A DNA stretch of 64,000 bases, taken from assembly GCA_010671905.1 (NCBI GenBank), contig JAAHII010000001.1, positions 7,340,026 to 7,404,025 of the forward strand. Reading direction: 5' to 3'. This DNA is from Leptolyngbya sp. SIOISBB (GTDB lineage: Bacteria; Cyanobacteriota; Cyanobacteriia; Phormidesmidales; Phormidesmidaceae). Below the pieces are notes generated by a model. The model worked only from the letters and a program-made list of their open reading frames with translations, did not search any database and had not been told where the DNA came from. The position numbers were made by a program, and so were the translations under genes. Of this stretch, positions 17,156 through 25,027 are shown piece after piece; within the stretch, counting starts at the first letter, position 1; each line of letters opens with the position of its first letter.

Positions 17156-17473
17156 TTAAGCCGTTTTGGGTTGCTGCAATCGGCCATCCAACTGACCCTG
17201 ACGATCGAGGTCATACAAGTCGTCACAGCCACCGATATGCTCGTTATTGATGAAAATTTGCGGTACCGATCGACGCCCATTGGCTCGCTCGGCCATGCGA
17301 ACCCGCGCGGCCCCATTGCCGTCAATTTTGTACTCTTGGTAGTCAACGCCCTTCCACCACAGCAGCAACTTCGCCCGGATACAGTACGGGCAAGTCTGCC
17401 AGGTATAGATTTCAACCTCTGCCTGGACATCAGCGGAACGACGATCGAAAAGGCGCGTTAAAGACGACAGCAT
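17156..17473 (-). CDS. grxC: Glutaredoxin
   Basis: A 105-residue dithiol glutaredoxin. After a short non-conserved leader, the thioredoxin-fold core begins EIYTWQTCPYCIRAKLLL with the C-P-Y-C active site. The cis-Pro motif SVPQIFIN and the glutathione-binding G-G-C-D-D-L follow. It should reduce disulfides or deglutathionylate proteins in the cytoplasm using glutathione. Length and motifs are normal for GrxC. It stands alone between the DoxX gene and a tRNA. Confidence 0.93.
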   Translation of the reverse strand: MLSSLTRLFDRRSADVQAEVEIYTWQTCPYCIRAKLLLWWKGVDYQEYKIDGNGAARVRMAERANGRRSVPQIFINNEHIGGCDDLYDLDRQGQLDGRLQQPKTA

Positions 17474-17599
17474 TGGCAGTGGTGGTAATTGTTTTGAAGA
17501 AATTATTTCTTAGCATGACGCATCTGCCCGATCGCGACAAGCAAGCTCATCTCCGATCAGCGATCGCTCATGCAGGCTGAGAATTTCAGCTGTAAAAGT

Positions 17600-17671
17600 C
17601 CAGGGTACAGGAGTCGAACCTGTCTAAGGCGAATTATGAGTTCGCTGCCTAATCCGCTCGGCCAACCCTGG
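17600..17671 (-). tRNA. tRNA with CAU anticodon (tRNA-Ile2 or tRNA-Met)
   Basis: A 72-nt cloverleaf on the minus strand: acceptor CCAGGGT/ACCCTGG, D arm around GCCGAGCGGATTAGGC, anticodon stem GCGAA/TTCGC with loop CTCATAA (CAU), and T arm ACAGG-TTCGACT-CCTGT. The D-arm pattern (G-G-C-C-G-A-x-C-G-G) resembles the isoleucine tRNA whose CAU is read as AUA after lysidine modification more than elongator tRNA-Met. The identity remains open. Confidence 0.85.
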
Positions 17672-17763
17672 TAAGCGATCCTATTTTAGGCGACAAGCTT
17701 AGTTTGTCACCCTGTTAGTCGTAATTCGCTGCCGGTAGCCTGCTTCTTTAAGCCATCATGGAC

Positions 17764-17899
17764 TTTAGGGCGCGTCATCAATTAATCCCAGAAGCCTTTG
17801 GGGCAAAGCATTTCCGGGCCCGCATTCACTCCATAGGCGAGGGGCTGTCGTTCCTTTGCTGAAAGGGTTTGGCCGCGACCGGATGACAGTCCCTAGAGC
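17764..17899 (+). repeat. Interspersed repeat family A, copy 3
   Basis: The best-preserved ends of the three copies: CTTTAGGGCGCGTCATCAAT on the left and GGATGACAGTCCCTAGAGC on the right form imperfect inverted repeats. Internal blocks match copies 1 and 2 in order and orientation. It lies between the CAU tRNA and rsgA. Confidence 0.72.
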
Positions 17900-17916
17900 A
17901 GTTAGAGGACAAGGCC

Positions 17917-17992
17917 AGCTCAAGGTTGGAAGGCCGTCTTCCCTTGAGCTAAGGCATGGATGCTGAAAAGTGATTGCTGCAATCACTTTTCA
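17917..17992 (-). terminator. Two hairpins downstream of rsgA
   Basis: One hairpin pairs TGAAAAGTGATTG (17964-17976) with CAATCACTTTTCA (17980-17992): 13 perfect pairs and a 3-nt loop, 20 bp past the rsgA stop on the minus strand. A second pairs AGCTCAAGG (17917-17925) with CCTTGAGCT (17942-17950). They probably act as terminator structures. Confidence 0.55.
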
Positions 17993-18011
17993 ACACTTGT
18001 CCCGACTCGGC

Positions 18012-19085
18012 TTACTGTAGATGCTGATGTCGTTGGCGAATCATTTTGGTGCGTTGCTTCCACCGACGTTTAGAGTTCGCGCGGACCTGGCTATCCTGTC
18101 GGTGTTCGATCCACTGTTGCTCGCGTTGCAGCTTTTGATAACTCTGCAGGCGTTTGGCGCTGAGTTGCCCCATGGCGATCGCTGCCTGCACCGCACAGCC
18201 CGGCTCTTGAGCATGTTGGCAATCACTAAACTTACAGTCCTCAGCTAGGTCAACAATATCGGTAAAGGTTTCCTGTAAACCTGTACCAGTCTGCCAAAGC
18301 TGGAGTTCGCGCATACCCGGAGTATCGATCAGTAATGCTCCCGATGGTAGTGGTAGGAGTTGACGATGGCTGGTGGTATGCCGCCCTCGACTGTCATCGT
18401 CTCTGACGGCCTGGATGGCCTGATGCTGATGACCTAACAAGTAGTTGGTTAGAGTCGACTTACCGACCCCCGAGGACCCGATCAACGCAACCGTTTTACC
18501 GGGCTGCAGATAAGCGTCAAGGACCGCCAATCCCTGACCGATCGCCGCACTAATGGTGTGAATGGGCACTCCGGCTGCGATCGCTTCAACTTGGGCGACC
18601 ACCCCCTCCAGATCTTCACAGAGATCGGCCTTATTCAAAACAATCACCGGTTTGGCTCCACTATCCCAAGCCGTCACCAAATAACGCTCAATTCGCCGGA
18701 GATTGAAATCGCCATCTAAACCCGACATCAGAAACACCGTATCAACGTTGGCGGCGACGACCTGTCCCACGGTTAAAGTGCCAGCAGCTTTGCGCACAAA
18801 CTGACTCGTGCGTGGCAATATCTGATGAATCGTCGCGAGGGTGTGCCCCCGATGGAGCTCAATGGCAACCCAATCACCGACGGCAGGTAACATCGATGGA
18901 TCAGCTGCGCGATGGCGAAACTGTCCCGTAATTTGAGCCGTCAATGCTGCTGTTGCGGTTTGGACTTGATACGCGCCGCGCTGCTCGGACACGACGCGAG
19001 CCACCATAAATCCTGTTTGCTTGAACTCAGCAAACGCCAAATCGAAGCTGCTGCCTGAGCACCAGCCAAACTTTTCTAAATTCAA
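18012..19085 (-). CDS. rsgA: Ribosome small-subunit-dependent GTPase A
   Basis: A 357-residue circularly permuted GTPase that acts in late 30S subunit maturation. An N-terminal OB fold (GDWVAIELHRG) is followed by the permuted motifs in order: G4 VLNKADL, G1 LIGSSGVGKSTLTNYLLG, the switch region RGRHTT, and G3 DTPGMREL. The C-terminal zinc motif reads C-K-F-S-D-C-Q-H-A-x(5)-C. A basic C-terminal tail (RRWKQRTKMIRQR) fits rRNA contact. Length and motif order are normal. It is followed by two hairpins. Confidence 0.95.
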   Translation of the reverse strand: MNLEKFGWCSGSSFDLAFAEFKQTGFMVARVVSEQRGAYQVQTATAALTAQITGQFRHRAADPSMLPAVGDWVAIELHRGHTLATIHQILPRTSQFVRKAAGTLTVGQVVAANVDTVFLMSGLDGDFNLRRIERYLVTAWDSGAKPVIVLNKADLCEDLEGVVAQVEAIAAGVPIHTISAAIGQGLAVLDAYLQPGKTVALIGSSGVGKSTLTNYLLGHQHQAIQAVRDDDSRGRHTTSHRQLLPLPSGALLIDTPGMRELQLWQTGTGLQETFTDIVDLAEDCKFSDCQHAQEPGCAVQAAIAMGQLSAKRLQSYQKLQREQQWIEHRQDSQVRANSKRRWKQRTKMIRQRHQHLQ

Positions 19086-19426
19086 GGTCTTATCCTCAAA
19101 GAAACCAATTGCTAGGCAAGGTTCTAAGGAGATTTACAACCATCCATGAAGAAGCAGGGGCTTCTAAACCTTGCCGATGAAATCAAAAATTGTGGAGCAA
19201 TTGATTACCGACTCAGTCATAGAATCCTCTCTGGCTAATCAAAAGGGATAAAGTCAGCATAACAAGTTAGCTCTGCGAAAGAATGCTCTGGCGTGCCGGT
19301 CGAGAAAAAATCTTCAAGATTGGTCGGCTTCACCCCAAATGAATCCTGAAGCAGCACGCTACTGACACGCCATAGGCGGGCATCACTGCTGTTCAAGCAG
19401 ATGGACCCATCGCCTCTCAGACCTGC

Positions 19427-22400
19427 TTAAAAAGATGTCCGATATTCAAGGCGCACTTCCGTGTCGTTGAGATTGGAAGAACCGCGCAACTGTAATTCAT
19501 CGGTAATGCGATATTGCAAACCGAGCTGGGGCGGATTGCCGCTGTTGAGAATTTCCAGCACGCTGATGCCGATGCTGTTGCCGATCGCAAACGAGGCTTC
19601 AACGCCGATACCGACACCGGCGGTACTTTCTGTCGAAGTATCAGTGGTGGGGAAGACGCTAAACGATCGCAGTCCGAGGGTATCGGCCAAATTATTGCCA
19701 AACCCGGCTAAACTACCGGCCCCTAAGAAGCCTGCAAACTGCGTCAAACTGGCATTAATTAAGCCGCCAGCTACATTACTGCCTAGCAGGGCGACGAGTT
19801 CTTCTTGGCTACGGGCAGGGGTACTTGTTAAGGCCAAACTCTGGTTTAACTCGCTGGCGTAGCCGATGGCCACGGCTCGAACATTAATAAACTCGACATC
19901 CCCCACCGATTGAATGTCGTTATCACTAATTTCAGAACTGGTAAAGCCATCATTAGTCGGCGGAATGCGAGTAACATCGGTTTCTTGAATCCGAGCCTCT
20001 AACACCACATTGACATAAGGGTTAAGGCTATCTTCGGGGGTAAAGACGGCAGAATTGGGCGCATTGGAATCTAACCGAAACTGCGCTGAGAACAGATTAA
20101 TCCAACCTGTGCGGAGGTCAATTTCGCCCTCCGGTTTTAGATCAGATATCGTGCCGTTAATGGTCAGGCCACCATCTGCCGTGAGGTTGTAAAACGGTTG
20201 TCCGTCAATCACGAGGCGATCGCTAAAGACGACTGTAAAGTCTTTGAGCGATACCTTGTCTAAGAATCCAGTCGGCTTGCTAACAAGCGGTGGAGCAAAG
20301 GGATCAATCCCCAAATACTGAGCCCGATAGGGGTTGATCTGTTCCACTTCTTCAGGGGTCGGAAGATTCAAGGCCCCAGCTTGTTGCAAGAGTTGATTAG
20401 CGCGTACATAGCCCTCATCCAACTCAACTGCACCGCTAATCGTTGGGGATAAAACAGCACCAGCAATAGTCACTTGTCCATCAAGCTGCAAATCGACAAT
20501 TCCTTGGTAATCGAGGGGTAACTCGCCCAGGGCAATCAGGATGCCATCGTTGATAGCGGTGTCAGGCGTGGCTGCTTGTTTGGCTTGGGCCTGGGCTAAG
20601 AGTGATTCACCCGAGAGCTGTAGGGGTAACTGTCCGACCACCGCTAGCGTACCGTCTCCCATTTGGGCCTGCAGGCGTGGAATGCGCACCGCTTCGAGAT
20701 TAAACTGCACCTGACCATTGATATCGGTGAGGGGTTCCCCTAATTCGGCGCTGCTGACAATGCCATCTTGGAATGTGGCGGTCCCTGCGATCGCGGGATT
20801 CGCTAGCGTGCCCCTGACTCGGACCACGATTTCGCCCTCGCCCCCTTCCCACCGCACCTCGTCATCAGTGAAGACATTCACAAAATCAAAGGTGTCGTCG
20901 GGTACCACAGCTGTCAGTTCGATCTGGTCAGTGGCAGGCCGTACGGTCATAAAGGGCAACCCATAGGGAACTGTGCCCTGCACGGTCATCGGCGCTTCAT
21001 TGGGATCAATTGCGGCAACGCCATCCACTGCTAACACGGCATTGCGATAGCCAAAGGTCGCGGCTACCCGTTCCAGAGGCTGCTCAGCAATTTGCGGATT
21101 CGCCACCAATAACTCACCGGCCACCTGAGGATTGGCCAAACTGCCAGAGAACTGGGTTGTCACATCCAACTCGCCATCCACAGCGACTGGCAAAGGATAA
21201 AAGGCTGAGGCCAGTTCAACGGGCAAATTATCGACTAACAGATCGCCCTCTAAGCGTTCTAGATTGCCGCTGCCAGAGAGGTTCACGACCGTTTCGGCGA
21301 CAATAACTGACACCGGATCGAGGACGACAGTCCCCTGTTGGACATTGCCGCTGATGATGAACTGGTTGGTGGGCTCATAGGGACCCCACGTCCAACTTTG
21401 TCCTTGGAAATTGAAATCAGCGGTCAGAGCATTCAAATCGAGCGATCGCCCTGCCACGGTTAGTCCACCCGCAAATTCGCCGTTGAGGGTGTCTAGCGGC
21501 GGCAGGGCGAACTGGTTCTCCAGATCCGGATCAGCCTCAGGTTGGGCAGCTTCAAAAGCGATGAACGCTTCCAATTGCTCTAAAAAGGAGGCCTGGGGCA
21601 AGCGGATCGATTGGATATCCAGGTCAGTGGCCCGCCCCGTGGGAGAACGACGCCCTAGGCCAAATCGTAAAGCATCCACATCAATCGCTTCGGCGATCGC
21701 GACGAGATCTTCGACATGTCCTTCGGCAACGGTGAGCTGGCCCGTGTAGGTCAGCTCCGGCTGCAGAGAGGCACTGCCTGCAAGCAAAATCCGGCTGTCG
21801 TCAAAGATCAGTTCCCCTTGATCTAGCGTGGCGGTGCCATCGGCATAGCGAAAACCAGCGGTAAAGAGTTCAGCCCCAACTGGATCAAGTCCAGGGTCAC
21901 GGACGGTGAGGGTGCCGCTGGCGATCGGATTTTGAAAATCGGCCAAATCAGCTGTGACCTTCATATCCACCAGACCGGAGACGGTGCCAAAACCATAATT
22001 GGCAGCAGGCTGCACCGCGAGTTGATCGAGGGGGAACTGCTGAATGTCGGCCTCAAGGCGCCGACCCGCGCCGATGCCCGAGGCGACGAAGTCTTGATTG
22101 CGGATTTCAAAAGTGGTGGGCCAGAGGTCAGAATTGACGGTCAGCGCCACGCGATCGCCCCCACGACTCTGCAGATCCAACCGTCCGCCTTGGGCTAGCG
22201 ATAGATCAACGGGGCCAGTCAAGGGTTCAAAGGCAAATTCATTCAGCGCTAAATCCACCAAGCGAGCATCCCCAGTCAATTGAGGATTATCGAGGGTGCC
22301 GGTGAGCTGACCGTCGAAGCTGGTGAATCCAACCAGTTGCCCGTATTCCCGCACTGTGTCGGGTGCAAAGCGGTTGAGTGGCTGCAGATCATAGTCTTGC

Positions 22401-24388
22401 AGAGCTACATTTAACGCCAGCGCCCCAATGGGAATCGCCTGGTTAAAGTCCACGCCAATGGTGCCGTCAGCTCGAATATTGGGAGCAGTGAAGCGGTTGA
22501 CCGCGATGCGATCGCCGAGCCATTCAAATTCCGTCGTCCAGTCTCCCTGAGGGAGCAGCGGCTCGGCTGTTGAAATGGGTTGCACCAGGGCATCAGCGAT
22601 CGTCGCGTCGCCCCCAGCCTGAATGGTGGCCAGATCAAAGTCGTAGAGATTACCCGAAGCCTTGAGGTTAGCAGTCAATAGGCCCTGGGCTTGGTTGGTG
22701 AACTCCTCTACTGGGACTTGGTCAGTCGTGGCAGTGGCTTGCCAGTCGCCCGTGGTTAAATCCGCGATCGCTGTGGCATTAATCGTGCCATCGGCCACTT
22801 GTAAACGGGTGGGGTCGAGCACGAGTTGATTATCCGCCAGGGTCAACTCGCCCGCACCGGGAAACGAAGAATTCGCCAACTGCCACTGGGCCGCTGCCGT
22901 TTGGGACTCTAGGGTGCCCGCCGCTTGGACATCGGCGGTCAAATCGCCAATCACGATGTCCTCTGGCAAGGTAACCCCGTAAAGCCCGGTATATGCATCA
23001 ACGGGGACATCGACTTGAGCTGTGAGTTGAACTTGAGGGTTGGTTAAATCGGTGAGATCAGCTTCGCCCTGGGCCAATACAACCCCACCAGCTTCTGGCA
23101 CAATCCGCAGCTCAGCTAGATCAAACTGTTCTAGGTTCAACGCAAAGTCGGCAACTAGGGTGGCGATCGCGACTTGGTCTACCTGCACTGCCTCGCGATT
23201 GCTCAGGCGTCCCCGAACTTGTGGATCGAGCAAATCACCCGTCACCTCCGCCTCAAGCTGAAAAGTGCCGTTGGCGTCGATGGGTAATTCCAGATCAGCG
23301 AGGGATTGGATATCGGCGATCGCGATCGCTGGAATTTGTGCCCGCAGGTTATGTCCTTCCTGCAAATGCACCTGGCCATCTGTCATCAACGTGATGTCTT
23401 CGAGCTGCAGACCCGTTTCTTCCAACGTGACCTGCTGCCCCTGAAACCGTAAGCGACTGTTAATGTTGCGAATCGGTGCAGGCAAACCCTGCACCTGCAC
23501 TTCCCCGTCGCGGAATCGAGCGGTGCCCTGCACATCGACCGACTCCAGATCGATCTGATAGTCCTCGGTGAGCGCCGCCGCCGCTGTGAGATTCGTATTC
23601 AGCACGCCACCGCTAATGCCGACGAGAGCCGGTAGCACCAGATTCCCCCCGGTCACTGGCAGATCTTGCAGTTGTACATTCGCTTGCAGAGCGAGCTGCT
23701 CTAAATCGGCCTCCCCTTGCATCTCAAAGCGACCGGTATCGACGTCGCCAGACACCTCAAAGGCGACTTCTTTAGAGGCTTCCCCCGCAAAGATCGCATT
23801 GACATCGACGTCCTCGATCACCACCGGGACTGACGGTACGACCGCCTCGGCATCTTGGCTCTCCGTCGCTATAGTGATCTGGGCATCACGCACTTCAACA
23901 TGCTGAAGTTCTAGTTCAAAGGGCGGATCTTCCACCGCTTCGGGCAGGTCCAGTTCAATCCACTGGCCGTCGACTGCCTGCACTAGATTGATGTCCGGAC
24001 TAATTAAAATAATGTCTGGCTGAATTTCACGATGAAAGAGTAGGGCTCCTAAGTTAATCTGCACTCGCACTTCTTCGACCGTGGCAGTGGTGGCATCGGT
24101 CTCAGTCGGTGGCAACGCACTTTGGCCCAAGCGAATGCCCCAAAACGAGAGCCCTTTGACTTCACCAATCTCCACTGGCCGACCAATGGTAGTCTCGACT
24201 TCTTCTTCAACAATAGGAATGACTTGAGACTCGATTAAGCGATCGCCCCAAACGACCGCCACGAGGCCTCCGGCTGCAGCAATCACCCCCAACCCAGTCG
24301 CAACTTTGAGCAGGGGTGGAAATGAGCGACGGGTAGAACGGTCCTCATTCGACGGTTCGGGAGGATTGGGAGCCGGTGAATTCGACAT
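19427..24388 (-). CDS. tamB: TamB/DUF490-type inter-membrane protein
   Basis: A 1653-residue protein from ATG 24388 (MSNSPAPNPPEPSN), after excluding 31 upstream codons. One N-terminal membrane anchor (LLKVATGLGVIAAAGGLVAV) is followed by a very long beta-rich periplasmic region with repeated A/L-G-x-L and L-x-G-x-A patterns. The C-terminal DUF490 domain includes the stretch DGGLTINGTISDLKPEGEID and a final aromatic residue (YRTSF). Such proteins span the periplasm as beta-taco bridges, carrying phospholipids or helping outer-membrane assembly. Cyanobacterial versions are this large. No Omp85 gene is adjacent. The family is firm; the gene symbol is by analogy. Confidence 0.88.
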   Translation of the reverse strand: MSNSPAPNPPEPSNEDRSTRRSFPPLLKVATGLGVIAAAGGLVAVVWGDRLIESQVIPIVEEEVETTIGRPVEIGEVKGLSFWGIRLGQSALPPTETDATTATVEEVRVQINLGALLFHREIQPDIILISPDINLVQAVDGQWIELDLPEAVEDPPFELELQHVEVRDAQITIATESQDAEAVVPSVPVVIEDVDVNAIFAGEASKEVAFEVSGDVDTGRFEMQGEADLEQLALQANVQLQDLPVTGGNLVLPALVGISGGVLNTNLTAAAALTEDYQIDLESVDVQGTARFRDGEVQVQGLPAPIRNINSRLRFQGQQVTLEETGLQLEDITLMTDGQVHLQEGHNLRAQIPAIAIADIQSLADLELPIDANGTFQLEAEVTGDLLDPQVRGRLSNREAVQVDQVAIATLVADFALNLEQFDLAELRIVPEAGGVVLAQGEADLTDLTNPQVQLTAQVDVPVDAYTGLYGVTLPEDIVIGDLTADVQAAGTLESQTAAAQWQLANSSFPGAGELTLADNQLVLDPTRLQVADGTINATAIADLTTGDWQATATTDQVPVEEFTNQAQGLLTANLKASGNLYDFDLATIQAGGDATIADALVQPISTAEPLLPQGDWTTEFEWLGDRIAVNRFTAPNIRADGTIGVDFNQAIPIGALALNVALQDYDLQPLNRFAPDTVREYGQLVGFTSFDGQLTGTLDNPQLTGDARLVDLALNEFAFEPLTGPVDLSLAQGGRLDLQSRGGDRVALTVNSDLWPTTFEIRNQDFVASGIGAGRRLEADIQQFPLDQLAVQPAANYGFGTVSGLVDMKVTADLADFQNPIASGTLTVRDPGLDPVGAELFTAGFRYADGTATLDQGELIFDDSRILLAGSASLQPELTYTGQLTVAEGHVEDLVAIAEAIDVDALRFGLGRRSPTGRATDLDIQSIRLPQASFLEQLEAFIAFEAAQPEADPDLENQFALPPLDTLNGEFAGGLTVAGRSLDLNALTADFNFQGQSWTWGPYEPTNQFIISGNVQQGTVVLDPVSVIVAETVVNLSGSGNLERLEGDLLVDNLPVELASAFYPLPVAVDGELDVTTQFSGSLANPQVAGELLVANPQIAEQPLERVAATFGYRNAVLAVDGVAAIDPNEAPMTVQGTVPYGLPFMTVRPATDQIELTAVVPDDTFDFVNVFTDDEVRWEGGEGEIVVRVRGTLANPAIAGTATFQDGIVSSAELGEPLTDINGQVQFNLEAVRIPRLQAQMGDGTLAVVGQLPLQLSGESLLAQAQAKQAATPDTAINDGILIALGELPLDYQGIVDLQLDGQVTIAGAVLSPTISGAVELDEGYVRANQLLQQAGALNLPTPEEVEQINPYRAQYLGIDPFAPPLVSKPTGFLDKVSLKDFTVVFSDRLVIDGQPFYNLTADGGLTINGTISDLKPEGEIDLRTGWINLFSAQFRLDSNAPNSAVFTPEDSLNPYVNVVLEARIQETDVTRIPPTNDGFTSSEISDNDIQSVGDVEFINVRAVAIGYASELNQSLALTSTPARSQEELVALLGSNVAGGLINASLTQFAGFLGAGSLAGFGNNLADTLGLRSFSVFPTTDTSTESTAGVGIGVEASFAIGNSIGISVLEILNSGNPPQLGLQYRITDELQLRGSSNLNDTEVRLEYRTSF

Positions 24389-24830
24389 AGAGTCAAGGGG
24401 ACTAAGTGCTAGCGCTGGCAACGCAAACAAAGGCAACTGTGTAAAGAAGAAAAAGCCGGTTGTGTCAGTCGTTCGGAACAACGCCTAAACACCCACCTGA
24501 TTAGTCGAATCCATCCTTAAAGCTCTGGCATCTGCTCCGTAAAATCGCTGAATTAACATTGCCAAGCAAATAATATCGTGCTCGCCGCGATCGCGAAATG
24601 CCCTTATCTGTCCAGTGCCGAAACCAACTCGACAGGGTCTTGATTAAAAAGTTTGAGGGAAGTCATCGCATCCGACTGCTGTTGCGATCGTCCGTGCCGG
24701 TTTTTCTGGGTCAGATGCCTGATTACTGCGCCCCAACTGCCCTGACCACTGGTGAGACTAAAATGGCTGAACAGCCAGGCAATACAGCCGTTCACAATGA
24801 TGCGAGAGGGGAAATTTAACTGGCACTTCG

Positions 24831-24846
24831 ATTGATTTAAGTCAAT
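24831..24846. promoter_or_regulatory. FNR/CRP-like inverted repeat upstream of the transketolase-like gene
   Basis: ATTGATTTAAGTCAAT is a near-perfect inverted repeat resembling the FNR box TTGAT-N4-ATCAA (one mismatch). It lies about 180 bp upstream of the ATG at 25028 in a 639-bp gap between divergent genes, where nothing else was recognised. The window encodes one Crp/Fnr-type regulator (1808), but no link is shown. Confidence 0.3.
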
Positions 24847-25027
24847 CCAAGTGGAGTTTTCGATTTATAATTACCGTAGCTAGTAAAATTTAGGCTACTG
24901 GAAATTCTATCGACGCTTGCTGCACGAATGTTCTGTATCCGTGCAACATAATTCATGCAACGATCAGTATCAGTAGGACGAAATTAATTTTGAGCGCTGC
25001 TCTGTTGACGCACAAAGGTATCTGGAC

